A stretch of DNA of 64,000 nucleotides from an uncultured Prevotellaceae bacterium (GTDB lineage: Bacteria > Bacteroidota > Bacteroidia > Bacteroidales > Bacteroidaceae): contig ONJJ01000031.1 of the NCBI GenBank assembly GCA_900318115.1, positions 1 through 64,000 on the forward strand, written 5' to 3'. The notes below the pieces were generated by a model. The model was not told the DNA's origin and did no database searches. It saw only the letters and a program-made list of their open reading frames with translations. The position numbers and the translations under genes were made by a program. Positions 8,083-17,347 of the stretch are shown in pieces. Every line of letters begins with the position of its first letter. The stretch's first letter is position 1.

Positions 8083-8667
8083 TTAGAGTACCTTGATGAG
8101 CTCCACGTCGAATACCAGGGTGGAGTAGGGGGGTATGCTGCTGCCGGCACCACGTTCGCCGTAGCCCAGGAGATAGGGGATGAAGAAACGGTACTTGGCG
8201 CCTTCCTTCATCAGCTGCACGCCTTCGGTCCATCCGGGAATGACTCCGTCGAGGGGGAAGTCGGCGGGTTCGCCGCGCTTGTAGCTGCTGTCGAAGACGC
8301 TGCCGTCGATGAGCCATCCTTCGTAGTGGCAACGCACTTTGTCCGTGGCCTTCGGGCTGCGCCCTGTACCTTCGGTGAGCACCTGGTACTGCAGGCCGCT
8401 CTTGGTGGTGACGACTCCGGGTTTCTGGGCATTCTCCTTGAGGAAGGCAGCGCCGGAGGCGATGGTTCCTTCTGCCTGCTTACGGGCCTGCTTGTCGAAA
8501 TACTCATTCAGGAGGGCTTGAGCCTCGCGGTGAGAGATGGCAGGTTCGGCGTCTGACAGCACATCACAGATGCTGCGTGTGAAGTCCTCGACACTGAAAT
8601 CTTCGATTCCCATACTCTTCAGCTGTTGTCCGATGCCCAATCCGAGGGCGTAACTGATCTTATTCAT
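8083..8667 (-). CDS. FKBP-type peptidyl-prolyl isomerase, cytoplasmic
   Basis: This 194-residue FKBP lacks a signal peptide, unlike its two downstream neighbours. Residues 1-85 form the helical FKBP N-terminal domain and about 95-194 the isomerase domain (HYEGWLIDGSVFDSSY, GVIPGWTEG, IPYLLGYGERGAG). It probably acts in the cytoplasm as a folding helper. It is the first gene of the FKBP run; a -7-like element TACCTTTG is at 8703-8710 on the minus strand, though without a well-spaced -33 box. Confidence 0.88.
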   Translation of the reverse strand: MNKISYALGLGIGQQLKSMGIEDFSVEDFTRSICDVLSDAEPAISHREAQALLNEYFDKQARKQAEGTIASGAAFLKENAQKPGVVTTKSGLQYQVLTEGTGRSPKATDKVRCHYEGWLIDGSVFDSSYKRGEPADFPLDGVIPGWTEGVQLMKEGAKYRFFIPYLLGYGERGAGSSIPPYSTLVFDVELIKVL

Positions 8668-8763
8668 GCTATTTTTTGCTTTTCCTTTTACTAAATCGCG
8701 CGCAAAGGTACTGCTTTTTGTTCAAAGTGCGCCTTTTTTTATCTTTTTTAGCGCAGAATAGTG

Positions 8764-8792
8764 TTGTCTTACGCGTTTTTTGCTTACTTTTG
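8764..8792 (+). promoter_or_regulatory. Bacteroidota-type promoter for the sirtuin gene
   Basis: TACTTTTG at 8785-8792 matches the TAnnTTTG -7 element, with TTG at 8764-8766 eighteen bases upstream as a partial -33 box. The start codon follows 29 bases later. Confidence 0.6.
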
Positions 8793-8821
8793 CGTAGTTT
8801 TTCACTTCAAAAGTACCTTTT

Positions 8822-9526
8822 ATGAAGAAAATTGTTGTGCTGACGGGAGCCGGAATGTCGGCAGAAAGCGGTATCAACACCTTCCGCGATTCGGGAGGTC
8901 TGTGGGAGCAGTATCGGGTGGAGGACGTGGCCAGTATCGAGGGTTACATCCGCAATCCCGAACTCGTGATTAATTTCTACAACGAACGTCGCAAACAACT
9001 GCTCACCGTGAAACCCAACCGCGGGCACGAACTGGTGGCTGCGCTGGAACGGTACTTCGACGTGACCGTGGTCACCCAGAATGTCGATGATCTGCACGAG
9101 CGCGCGGGTTCCTCAAATATTATCCATCTGCACGGTGAACTGATGAAGGCGACCTCCACCCGTTCGCCCAACGACCCCACGCAGATTCAGACACTGACGC
9201 CCGACCGAATGGAAATTCATATGGGCGACAAGGCTGCCGACGGCAGTCAGCTCCGCCCCTTCATCGTCTGGTTCGGCGAGGCGGTGCCGAAGATAGAGGA
9301 CGCTGTGGAGGAAGTGATGCAGGCAGATATCTGCATTGTCATCGGCACGAGCCTCAACGTCTATCCGGCTGCGGGACTGGTTCGCTACGTGCCCGAGGAT
9401 TCGCCCATCTACCTCATTGACCCTGCCGACGTGGCCTGGACAGCCATGCGCCCTTACACTCATATCAAGAAAGGGGCTTCGGCTGGGATGGAAGAACTGT
9501 TTGACAAACTTAAAGTTCATTGCTAA
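8822..9526 (+). CDS. cobB: Sirtuin NAD-dependent protein deacylase (class III type)
   Basis: The 234-residue protein has the sirtuin core: NAD-binding GAGMSAESGI near the start, TQNVDDLH, the catalytic histidine in HLHGEL, and GTSLNVYPA. The segment FYNERRKQL carries the Tyr and Arg, three residues apart, that in CobB and SIRT5 recognise acidic acyl groups, so desuccinylation or demalonylation is likely besides deacetylation. The usual zinc-binding four cysteines are absent: between HLHGEL and the next core strand no Cys occurs. The gene has its own promoter and precedes the nucleoside kinase gene by 15 bases. Confidence 0.88.
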   Translation: MKKIVVLTGAGMSAESGINTFRDSGGLWEQYRVEDVASIEGYIRNPELVINFYNERRKQLLTVKPNRGHELVAALERYFDVTVVTQNVDDLHERAGSSNIIHLHGELMKATSTRSPNDPTQIQTLTPDRMEIHMGDKAADGSQLRPFIVWFGEAVPKIEDAVEEVMQADICIVIGTSLNVYPAAGLVRYVPEDSPIYLIDPADVAWTAMRPYTHIKKGASAGMEELFDKLKVHC

Positions 9527-9541
9527 TACACATTTTAAGAT

Positions 9542-10531
9542 ATGAAAAGTGCAAAACTTGAAGCCCTCGTGGCAGAGCAACGCCGTTGGCAGGAAATAGT
9601 TGGAATGCGAACGGTGGCTGAACTCAATTCCGCCATCCGAGGCGGTCATGCCACGGAAATCATCAACGTAAGCGAAGCGCTGCAGGAACGTAAGATTGCC
9701 CGGGCGGCAGATGAGATTTGCGACCTGGGGCGTCGTCTGGTCCTGCTGGCAGGACCCAGCAGCAGCGGCAAGACCACGACGAGCAAGCGCCTGGCTATCC
9801 AGTTGGCAGCCTGCGGCCTGCGCCCGCTCACGATTTCCATGGATGATTATTTTGTCAATCGCGTGAACACTCCCTTGGACGAGAACGGGGAGTACGACTA
9901 CGAGTGCCTGGGCGCACTCGACGTGCCTTACTTCAACAAGCAGCTGACGCAGCTGCTGAACGGCGAGACCGTGGAACTGCCGCGCTATGACTTCGTCTCC
10001 GGCGAGCGCGTGCCCAGCGGCAAGCGTCTGGCTATGAACAAGAACGATGTGCTCATCATTGAGGGTATTCACGCTCTCAACCCCGACCTGACACCTCAGA
10101 TTCCGCAAGATGCGAAGTTCCAGATCTATGTTACTGCCCTGACCACTATCCAGCTGGATGAGGAACGAAAAATATCGACTTCCGATGCCCGCTTGCTTCG
10201 CAGGATGCTGCGCGACAAGAACTTCCGTAACTACTCTGCCGAGGAGACCATTCACCGTTGGCCCAGCGTGCGAGCCGGCGAGGAGAAGTGGATATTCCCC
10301 TTCGAGAACAACTGCGACATGATGATCAACACGGCGTTGCTCTACGAGCTCTCAGTCCTGCGTGTGCATGTGCTGCCCATCCTGGAGGAAGTGCCCACCA
10401 ATGCGCCGGAGTACGAGGAGGCTTTCCGTCTGCGCCAGTTCATAGGTTTCTTCGAACCCATTTCCAGCAAGCAGATACCTCCGACCTCGCTGCTTCGCGA
10501 GTTCTTGGGCGGTTCCAGCTTCCGCTACTGA
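9542..10531 (+). CDS. Uridine kinase-like nucleoside kinase, short form
   Basis: The 329-residue product carries a Walker A loop (AGPSSSGKTTTSKRLA, about residues 70-85), DDYFVNR and an EGIHALNP segment, as in Bacteroidota uridine/cytidine-kinase-like proteins (PRK/URK family), which would phosphorylate nucleosides with ATP. The family members I know in this phylum are about 550 residues with an N-terminal TGS and tRNA-synthetase-editing-like part; here that part is missing and the protein begins in the linker just before the kinase. The preceding gene ends 15 bases upstream, leaving no room for it. Confidence 0.8.
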   Translation: MKSAKLEALVAEQRRWQEIVGMRTVAELNSAIRGGHATEIINVSEALQERKIARAADEICDLGRRLVLLAGPSSSGKTTTSKRLAIQLAACGLRPLTISMDDYFVNRVNTPLDENGEYDYECLGALDVPYFNKQLTQLLNGETVELPRYDFVSGERVPSGKRLAMNKNDVLIIEGIHALNPDLTPQIPQDAKFQIYVTALTTIQLDEERKISTSDARLLRRMLRDKNFRNYSAEETIHRWPSVRAGEEKWIFPFENNCDMMINTALLYELSVLRVHVLPILEEVPTNAPEYEEAFRLRQFIGFFEPISSKQIPPTSLLREFLGGSSFRY

Positions 10532-10544
10532 TACATTATAATTT

Positions 10545-12002
10545 ATGATAAACTGGAGAATCATCTGGAAAATCATCGGCCAGCTGTTGGTTATCGAGGC
10601 TGGTATGATGGCGCTGTGTATGCTCCTGTCGTTCCTTTACCAAGAGGACGACACTCCGGCATTCTTCATCGCCGTCGTGGCCACCATCGTCGGAGCCTGC
10701 GTGATGCACTACGCAGGCCGCGGCTCCTCGAACACGATGTACCGGCGCGACTCGTTCCTGGTCGTGACGCTCGTCTGGGTTATCTTCAGTTTCTTCGGAG
10801 CCATACCTTTCGTGGCAAGCGGCTATGTGTCCAGCCCTACGGACGCCTTCTTTGAGACCATATCCGGTTTCACGACCACGGGGGCCAGCCTCATTGACGA
10901 CGTCGAACGGCTGCCTCATGCGTTGCTCTTTTGGCGCAGCCTGACGCAGTGGGTGGGCGGACTTGGCATTGTATTCTTCACCGTCGCCACCTTGCCGTCG
11001 CTCGTCGGCGGCTCTGTGAAGGTCTTCTCTGCCGAGGCCACAGGACCCATGCGCGTGAAGATGCATCCCCGGCTGAGCACTACGGGCCGCTGGATTTGGG
11101 GAATCTATTCCACACTTACTCTGGTCTGCGCAGCCTGCTTCTATTTGGAGGGGATGGGGTTGTTCGACTGCATCAATTATGCTATGACGGTCACTGCAAC
11201 CGGAGGTTTTGCCACCCACAACTCCAGCACGGGCTACTTCCACAATCCGGCCATCGACTACACTGCCATTGCGTTCATGTTCCTTTGCGGCAGCAGCTTC
11301 ACGCTCCTCTATACGACCCTCTTCAAGCGTAAGTTCCGCGAGTTCTTCCGTAACTCTGAGTTCCGGCTTTACTTGGGCATGGTGGTTGTCTGCACCGTTG
11401 CCATCATGGGAGTGCTCATGGTCCGTTGTGACTATGGCATCTCAGATGCATTCCGGTCATCGCTCTTCCAGGTCGTGTCCTTCCTGACCACCACCGGCGT
11501 CTTCAACGACGATGCCGGCCAGTGGCCCCATATCACGTGGGTGGTGCTGTCCGTCTGTATGTTTGTGGGCGGTTGTGCAGGTTCCACCAGCGGTGGTTTC
11601 AAGTGTATCCGTGCTGTCATGCTTTGGGAGATTGTGCGGAACGAATTCCGGCGGCTGCTGCATCCGAATGCCGTTCTCCCCGTGCGTGTCGGCAGCACCA
11701 CGGTGTCCTATTCCCACCAGCTCTCGCTCTTTGCTTTTCTTGTGATGTATATATCGCTGTCCATGGTAACCTATTTCATTATGATTATCAGTGATGTAGA
11801 TAGTACCAATGCCATCACCATAGCCCTCAGTTGTGCCAGCAACGTAGGTCCCACCCTCGGTCTGGAGATCGGTCCTACGATGTCCTGGAATGTGTTGCCG
11901 GACCTTGTCAAGTGGCTACTTTCGCTGCTGATGCTCATGGGGCGTCTGGAAATCCTCAGCGTGGTTGTCCTCTTCACTCCCTCTTTCTGGCGCGATAAGT
12001 AG
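10545..12002 (+). CDS. trkH: TrkH-family potassium uptake membrane subunit
   Basis: The 485-residue membrane protein has the Trk/Ktr/HKT pattern of repeated M1-P-M2 units with selectivity-filter-type glycines (SGFTTTGAS, VTATGGFATH, LTTTGVFN, ALSCASNVGP). It should move potassium across the inner membrane together with a TrkA gating subunit, which is not in this window. It begins 13 bases after the nucleoside kinase stop and probably shares the upstream transcript. The full length matches the family. Confidence 0.92.
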   Translation: MINWRIIWKIIGQLLVIEAGMMALCMLLSFLYQEDDTPAFFIAVVATIVGACVMHYAGRGSSNTMYRRDSFLVVTLVWVIFSFFGAIPFVASGYVSSPTDAFFETISGFTTTGASLIDDVERLPHALLFWRSLTQWVGGLGIVFFTVATLPSLVGGSVKVFSAEATGPMRVKMHPRLSTTGRWIWGIYSTLTLVCAACFYLEGMGLFDCINYAMTVTATGGFATHNSSTGYFHNPAIDYTAIAFMFLCGSSFTLLYTTLFKRKFREFFRNSEFRLYLGMVVVCTVAIMGVLMVRCDYGISDAFRSSLFQVVSFLTTTGVFNDDAGQWPHITWVVLSVCMFVGGCAGSTSGGFKCIRAVMLWEIVRNEFRRLLHPNAVLPVRVGSTTVSYSHQLSLFAFLVMYISLSMVTYFIMIISDVDSTNAITIALSCASNVGPTLGLEIGPTMSWNVLPDLVKWLLSLLMLMGRLEILSVVVLFTPSFWRDK

Positions 12003-12117
12003 TCTCCGGTGCTCGTCAGCCGCTCTCTTTTCTTGGCTCCCGCCTCAAAAAGCCTGAAAAGAAAGCTCTGAAGACCAAAAAGACCGGAATTATGCGTCTG
12101 TGTTCCGTGCTTTTTCG

Positions 12118-12125
12118 TACCTTTG
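12118..12125 (+). promoter_or_regulatory. -7 element upstream of the histidine kinase gene
   Basis: TACCTTTG lies four bases before the ATG at 12130, so the transcript would be nearly leaderless. This supports the ATG at 12130 over the upstream GTG at 12100. No good -33 box is seen. Confidence 0.5.
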
Positions 12126-12129
12126 CGCC

Positions 12130-14109
12130 ATGCTTACTAAAAGAATCATACTTTCATGGGCGTTGCTGTTGCTGCTTGCCACGGCAGCCATGGCCTACCA
12201 GGACCATCGCGGAGTGAATATCGACTCGCTGGAGGCAATACTGGCAGGGCCGCATCCTCCCCGCGGGAAGGAACTGATGAGGGTTTATCTGCCGCTGATG
12301 CGCGCTTATCAGGTGCGCGACAATGACCGCTGTGTGTACTACGCCCGGAAGGCGCTGGCGCTGTCCTATGAAATCAATGGCCTCAATGCGCGCGAGTCGG
12401 CTCTCTACAACCTGGGGCTGATGGCCTACGGCCGTGACGAATGGGACCTGGCCATCGACTACTTCCAGCAGGCTCTGGCCGTGACCGATTCCATGCGCAG
12501 CGACCGGCGCTATACGCCCGCGGACGTGGACGACAACCTCTCGCAGCTATATGGTGCTATAGGTAATGTCTATAATATGCAGGACCAGTTGCTGCTGGCC
12601 ATAGAATATTACCAGCGCGCACTGCCTATCTTCGAGCGCAACCATTGGTCACAGAGCCTGACTATCCTGCACCACAACGTAGGGGAACTATACTTGATGA
12701 TCGGCAATGCGGAGAAGGCGGAGCGTCATTACCTCCAAGCCCTGAACTGCGGCACAGAGAGTGGCGACTCACTGATGATGGCCCTGGCACGCAAGGGACT
12801 GTCGAAGATTTACCTCGACCGCGGCGATTACGAGCAGCTACAGCGGACGCTCTTGCCCGCCTATGACTACTACCATGCTCACCGCGAAGAGGAACTCGGC
12901 GACTACAGCGAGATACTGGTGTGCATGGCGCGCATGAACCTTCAGGAGGAACATCGCAACGTGGAGGCTGCGCAGGCATATACCGACGAGGCCTTGAGCT
13001 ATGTGGGTGCCGACATGATGAGCGAGCAGCGGGGTGATGTCTATGCGGCAGCTGCCGAGGTGGCCATGGCTCGTAGGCAATGGCCGCGTGCCCTGGAGCT
13101 GGCGCTGCAGAGCGTGCATCCGGACTCCGTCGCTACCTATGGTGATGTCAGTTGCTACGTGTTGCTGGCACACATCTACGCGGAACTGGGTGAGCTGGAC
13201 CTCGCGCACGCATATATTAATAAGGTGTATCGGATGATGGAACGATTCGCCACGGAGCACTACCAATCTGGTCTCTCGCAGATGGAGGTGCTCTATGAGA
13301 CAGAGAAGAAGCAAGCTGCCATCGAGCGATTGCAGGAGCAGCGCCGATGGATGACTTGGGGGGCCGCCTTGGGAGGATTGCTGCTTCTGCTTACGGCTCT
13401 GCTGTTCTTTCTTCTCTGGCGCAGCGTTCGTCTCAGCCGTCGTTCTGCTCTGGTCAAGGCCAAACTCGACGGAGAACTGGAGGAACGGGTGCGCCTGGCT
13501 CGCGACTTGCACGACCGCTTGGGCGGAATCCTCACGGCATTGAAGCTCATTGTCTCAGATCACTCCGATAATTCAGATTACTCCGATAATTCAGATAACT
13601 CCGATTACTCCGATAACTCCGCCGCCACGCTGGTGGACGATGCCATTCGTGAGATGCGCAACGTCTCGCACCATCTGCTGCCCGACTCGCTGTGCCGCTA
13701 TGGCCTGCGCACCGCCCTGCGCGACTATTGCCAGACGATGCCCCGCGTGCGCTTCGCCTTTATGGGTGAGGAACAGCACGTGGAGCATGAGGAGGCTATC
13801 TACTGCATCGTCCACGAACTGGTGAACAATGCTGTCAAGAGCTCCGGGGCGACACAGATTGACGTCCAGCTTATGGCCCATAGGGGCCATACGACCATCG
13901 TCGTGGCAGACAACGGACGGGGAATGGTCGCGTCCGGGGAGAGCTGTGGGGACTGCAGCTCGCAAAATCCAGAGCGTGAAGTGCGGAGCGAAGGTGCCGG
14001 ATTGACAAATATCCGCGAGCGTCTGGCAGCCATCGGAGGCTCAATCCTCGTGGATTCCCGCCCAGGACAAGGCACGGAAATACACATAGAAATACAGTCT
14101 CAAGCCTAA
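12130..14109 (+). CDS. TPR-containing sensor histidine kinase (HisKA_3 / HATPase)
   Basis: The protein of about 659 residues begins with a signal or membrane segment (IILSWALLLLLATAAMA) followed by tetratricopeptide repeats (about 60-390), a membrane helix (about 410-435), a NarX-type dimerisation domain with phospho-acceptor His in LARDLHDRLGG, and a HATPase domain (HELVNNAVK, VADNGRGM, GAGLTNIRERL). The TPR part is probably periplasmic. Directly after the H-box helix there is a 22-residue Ser-Asp-Asn/Tyr repeat encoded by 9- and 18-bp tandem repeats. The NarL-type regulator 0.6 kb downstream is the likely partner. Confidence 0.9.
   Translation: MLTKRIILSWALLLLLATAAMAYQDHRGVNIDSLEAILAGPHPPRGKELMRVYLPLMRAYQVRDNDRCVYYARKALALSYEINGLNARESALYNLGLMAYGRDEWDLAIDYFQQALAVTDSMRSDRRYTPADVDDNLSQLYGAIGNVYNMQDQLLLAIEYYQRALPIFERNHWSQSLTILHHNVGELYLMIGNAEKAERHYLQALNCGTESGDSLMMALARKGLSKIYLDRGDYEQLQRTLLPAYDYYHAHREEELGDYSEILVCMARMNLQEEHRNVEAAQAYTDEALSYVGADMMSEQRGDVYAAAAEVAMARRQWPRALELALQSVHPDSVATYGDVSCYVLLAHIYAELGELDLAHAYINKVYRMMERFATEHYQSGLSQMEVLYETEKKQAAIERLQEQRRWMTWGAALGGLLLLLTALLFFLLWRSVRLSRRSALVKAKLDGELEERVRLARDLHDRLGGILTALKLIVSDHSDNSDYSDNSDNSDYSDNSAATLVDDAIREMRNVSHHLLPDSLCRYGLRTALRDYCQTMPRVRFAFMGEEQHVEHEEAIYCIVHELVNNAVKSSGATQIDVQLMAHRGHTTIVVADNGRGMVASGESCGDCSSQNPEREVRSEGAGLTNIRERLAAIGGSILVDSRPGQGTEIHIEIQSQA
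13555..13620. repeat. In-frame 9/18-bp tandem repeat inside the kinase gene
   Basis: Copies of CAGATYACTCCGATAATT and shorter 9-base units encode an (S-D-N/Y/H) repeat in the linker after the H-box. Because the unit is a multiple of three, copy-number change would lengthen or shorten the linker without a frameshift. Confidence 0.85.
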
Positions 14110-14137
14110 AAACCCACAATTGGGGGTGCTCTGTTGC

Positions 14138-14168
14138 TTTGTGATTTGGGAAAAAGGTTTTACCTTTG
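14138..14168 (+). promoter_or_regulatory. Strong Bacteroidota promoter for the small lipoprotein gene
   Basis: TTTG at 14138-14141 and TACCTTTG at 14161-14168 are separated by 19 bases, the consensus arrangement. The start codon is 45 bases downstream, leaving a short leader. Confidence 0.8.
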
Positions 14169-14212
14169 CCCCCGATTCCTATTTATTAACCCAATAAATA
14201 ACTAAGAAAGCA

Positions 14213-14665
14213 ATGAAAAAGTACCTCTATCTGCTCTTGCTGGCACTGGTGCCTGCAATGACCTTCACTGCCTGTGGCGACGACAAGGATGAAGTCTTGG
14301 ATCCTAAGAGTCCAGATAATCCCGGTGTGACTGTCAAAGATGCTTCCTTCAAGGAGAGTGGTAATAAACTCATCCTGACTTATAATGTTTCAGGTTCTAC
14401 CCTCGAGGGCGACGTCTTCACCTTTGAGGACGAATGGACCTGTGAATTCAACGGCGAACAGCTGACGCGCTCCAGCCACGTCTATACAATGCCTTCCTCC
14501 GCCATCGCAAAATCCGTGGCAGCAGAGTTGAAGGACAAGGCAAAACCAGGCTACTCTGTCAGTTATAGTGGCAGCAAAGTCACATACGTGGACACCCCGG
14601 AGTGGTCGGACATGAGCAAGACGGAAATCCGTTATGTAATGAAAGCCATGATTGGCAAGAAATAA
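14213..14665 (+). CDS. Small lipoprotein of unknown function
   Basis: The 150-residue product has a lipoprotein signal (MKKYLYLLLLALVPAMTF, lipobox FTAC followed by GDDKDE), so it should be anchored in the cell envelope. The mature part, about 130 residues, is predicted by eye to be mostly beta strands with a helical C-terminus (TEIRYVMKAMIGKK). I recognise no family. It lies between a sensor kinase and a response-regulator gene, with its own consensus promoter, so it could be a target or accessory of that two-component system; this is inference from position. Confidence 0.75.
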   Translation: MKKYLYLLLLALVPAMTFTACGDDKDEVLDPKSPDNPGVTVKDASFKESGNKLILTYNVSGSTLEGDVFTFEDEWTCEFNGEQLTRSSHVYTMPSSAIAKSVAAELKDKAKPGYSVSYSGSKVTYVDTPEWSDMSKTEIRYVMKAMIGKK

Positions 14666-14698
14666 TCCTGTAAGACACATCGTGAGAAAAGAAAACGC

Positions 14699-15310
14699 AT
14701 GACTCGCATCCTCATCGCAGACGACCATCGCGTGGTAGCCGAAGGCATAGCACGCATCATCAACGAGAGCCCCGCAGCGCAAGTGGTGGCCATTGCCATT
14801 TCCATTGCCGACGCGGTGCGACTGACGGGGGAGCACCGACCCGACGTGCTGCTCCTGGATGTCGCCCTGCCCGATGGCGATGGCATCGATGCCATCCCCC
14901 GGTTGCGTGCGGCTTGCCCTGCGGCTCGCGTGGTCATCTTCACTATGTACGCCGAGCCTGCCGTCATTCAGCGAGCCTGCGATGGCGGTGCCGACGGCTA
15001 TCTGCTCAAGAGCGTGTCTGCCGACGAGCTCCTGGAGGGCCTCCACGCAGTGGTCTCCGGAAGGAAATACCTCTGCCGCGAGGCCGGCGAACTCATGAAG
15101 GGCTACACAGAACAAGCGCCCGTCCTCACCTGCCGTGAACGTGAAGTACTGGTGCGGCTGGTTCAGGGAAAGACCATCAAGGAAATCGCCAACGAACTAT
15201 TCCTCGGATTCGAGACCGTGCACAGCTATACCAAGTACCTACGGGAGAAATTGGGATGCCCGAACACCGCCGCATTGGTTCGGGTGGCCATCGAGCAACA
15301 TCTGGTCTGA
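14699..15310 (+). CDS. NarL/LuxR-family response regulator
   Basis: The 203-residue product has a receiver domain (residues 1-120: acidic pair DD at 8-9, phospho-acceptor Asp in LLLDVALPDGDG, Thr in IFTMY, Lys in LLKSV) and a LuxR-type helix-turn-helix (about 138-200: LTCREREVLVRLVQGKTIKE, then FETVHSYTKYLREKLG). It most likely receives phosphate from the TPR histidine kinase encoded upstream and regulates transcription. It is followed by a rho-independent terminator. Confidence 0.92.
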   Translation: MTRILIADDHRVVAEGIARIINESPAAQVVAIAISIADAVRLTGEHRPDVLLLDVALPDGDGIDAIPRLRAACPAARVVIFTMYAEPAVIQRACDGGADGYLLKSVSADELLEGLHAVVSGRKYLCREAGELMKGYTEQAPVLTCREREVLVRLVQGKTIKEIANELFLGFETVHSYTKYLREKLGCPNTAALVRVAIEQHLV

Positions 15311-15345
15311 CGAGCGTTCAGACGATGTTTTTTCCCTCGTTTGTG

Positions 15346-15377
15346 AAGGCACAAGACACGCTTCTTGTGCCTTTTTG
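15346..15377 (+). terminator. Rho-independent terminator after the response regulator gene
   Basis: AGGCACAAGA and its exact complement form a 10-bp stem with a 6-base loop at 15347-15372, followed by TTTT. It begins about 36 bases after the regulator stop codon. Confidence 0.8.
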
Positions 15378-15442
15378 GCGTTTTTATATGTCTATGCAGC
15401 AAAAAACTATAGACTCTAAACTCATAACTCTAAACTTTTTTG

Positions 15443-15450
15443 TACCTTTG
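15443..15450 (+). promoter_or_regulatory. -7 element for typA
   Basis: TACCTTTG matches the TAnnTTTG consensus 30 bases upstream of the typA start and downstream of the preceding terminator. A clear -33 TTTG is not seen. Confidence 0.5.
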
Positions 15451-15479
15451 CACCCGTTTTCAAAGAGACACAAAAAGTT

Positions 15480-17285
15480 ATGAAGCAGAATATTAGGAAT
15501 ATTGCGATTATCGCTCACGTGGACCACGGAAAGACCACACTGGTGGACAAGATGTTGCTGGCAGGAAATCTCTTCCGCGAAAATCAGCAGACGGGCGAAC
15601 TTATGTTGGATAACAATGAACTGGAGCGCGAGCGCGGAATCACCATCCTCTCCAAGAACGTCAGTATTAACTACAAAGGTACAAAGATCAACATCATCGA
15701 CACTCCGGGTCACTCGGACTTCGGAGGAGAGGTGGAGCGTGTGCTGAATATGGCCGACGGCTGCCTGTTGCTGGTCGATGCGTTCGAGGGACCGATGCCG
15801 CAGACACGGTTCGTGCTACAGAAAGCACTGCAAATTGGACTGAAACCCATCGTGGTTATCAATAAGGTGGACAAACCCAACTGCCGTCCGGAAGAGGTCT
15901 ATGAGATGGTCTTCGACCTCATGTGTGACCTTGATGCCACAGAGGAGCAGCTGGACTTCCCCGTCATCTACGGCTCGGCCAAGCAGGGCTGGATGGGCGA
16001 GGACTGGCAGACACCCACGGACAATATCTTCTACCTCCTGGACCAGATTCTGGAGCACATTCCGGCTCCAGAGCAACTGGACGGCACACCCCAGATGCTC
16101 ATCACCTCACTCGACTACTCGACCTACACGGGCCGTATTGCCGTGGGGCGCGTGCATCGCGGAACCCTGCGTGAGGGCATGGCCATCACCATCGCTCATC
16201 GCGACGGTTCGAAGGAGAAGACCAAAATCAAGGAACTGCACACCTTCAGCGGAATGGGACATCAGAAGACCGATGCTGTCAGCAGTGGCGACATCTGTGC
16301 GATCATCGGTCTGCCTGCCTTCGAAATCGGCGACACCATTTGCGATGCCGAGGAACCCGAAGCTCTGCCCACCATCTCGATTGACGAGCCCACGATGTCT
16401 ATGCTCTTCACCATCAACGATTCGCCCTTCTTTGGCAAGGAAGGCCGCTGGTGCACCAGCCGGCATATTCACGAGCGCCTGCAAAAGGAGCTGGAGAAGA
16501 ACCTGGCACTGCGGGTGGAGATTCCCGAGGGATACAACGACCGCTGGATCGTCAGCGGACGCGGCGTGCTGCACCTCTCCGTACTTATCGAGACCATGCG
16601 TCGCGAGGGCTATGAACTGCAGGTCGGACAGCCACAGGTAATCTACAAGGAAATTAACGGCCAGCGTTGCGAACCTATTGAGGAACTGACGATTAATGTG
16701 CCCGAGGAGTTCGCCTCCAAGATGATTGACATGGTCACACGGCGCAAGGGTGAGATGACCTCCATGGAGAGCCAGGGCGAACGTGTGAACATCGAGTTCC
16801 TCATCCCCTCGCGAGGCATCATCGGACTGCGCACAAACGTCCTCACTGCCTCTCAGGGCGAGGCCATCATGGCACATCGCTACAAGGAGTACCAGCCCTA
16901 CAAGGGTGAAATCATTCGCCGTACGTCGGGCTCCATGATTGCCCTGGAGAGTGGAACGGCCTTTGCCTATGCCATCAATAACCTGCAGGACCGCGGCAAA
17001 TTCTTCATCGAGCCACAGACTGAGGTCTATGCAGGTGAGGTCGTGGGCGAGCACATACATGAGAACGACCTCGTCGTCAACGTGACGAAGAACAAGCAGC
17101 TGACTAATATGCGCGCAAGTGGTTCGGACGAGAAAGCACGCATCATCCCGGCAACGCTCCTCTCTCTGGAGGAAGCGCTGGAGTACATCAAGGAGGATGA
17201 GTACGTGGAGGTCACGCCGAAGTCCATGCGCATGCGCAAGATCATCCTTGACCATCTGGAGCGCAAGCGTGCCAATCGCGACTAA
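15480..17285 (+). CDS. typA: Translational GTPase TypA/BipA
   Basis: The 601-residue protein carries all G-domain motifs at the expected places: AHVDHGKTT (G1, about 12-20), the RGIT segment (G2), [16 protein letters not shown] (G3) and NKVD (G4), followed by EF-G-like domains II, III and V and the TypA-specific C-terminal domain. It binds the ribosome in the EF-G site and supports ribosome assembly and growth under stress. Length agrees with the family (about 600). It has its own promoter region and is separated by 62 bases from the aminopeptidase gene downstream. Confidence 0.96.
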   Translation: MKQNIRNIAIIAHVDHGKTTLVDKMLLAGNLFRENQQTGELMLDNNELERERGITILSKNVSINYKGTKINIIDTPGHSDFGGEVERVLNMADGCLLLVDAFEGPMPQTRFVLQKALQIGLKPIVVINKVDKPNCRPEEVYEMVFDLMCDLDATEEQLDFPVIYGSAKQGWMGEDWQTPTDNIFYLLDQILEHIPAPEQLDGTPQMLITSLDYSTYTGRIAVGRVHRGTLREGMAITIAHRDGSKEKTKIKELHTFSGMGHQKTDAVSSGDICAIIGLPAFEIGDTICDAEEPEALPTISIDEPTMSMLFTINDSPFFGKEGRWCTSRHIHERLQKELEKNLALRVEIPEGYNDRWIVSGRGVLHLSVLIETMRREGYELQVGQPQVIYKEINGQRCEPIEELTINVPEEFASKMIDMVTRRKGEMTSMESQGERVNIEFLIPSRGIIGLRTNVLTASQGEAIMAHRYKEYQPYKGEIIRRTSGSMIALESGTAFAYAINNLQDRGKFFIEPQTEVYAGEVVGEHIHENDLVVNVTKNKQLTNMRASGSDEKARIIPATLLSLEEALEYIKEDEYVEVTPKSMRMRKIILDHLERKRANRD

Positions 17286-17347
17286 GACGGCAGATGCCAT
17301 AACTTCCTATAAAAAAACTATAGCAAACGATAGCTCCCGTTACGACA

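Noticed and set aside
12100-12129. Upstream GTG start for the histidine kinase
   Set aside because: The interval contains the -7 promoter element, and the ATG at 12130 begins a proper signal segment.
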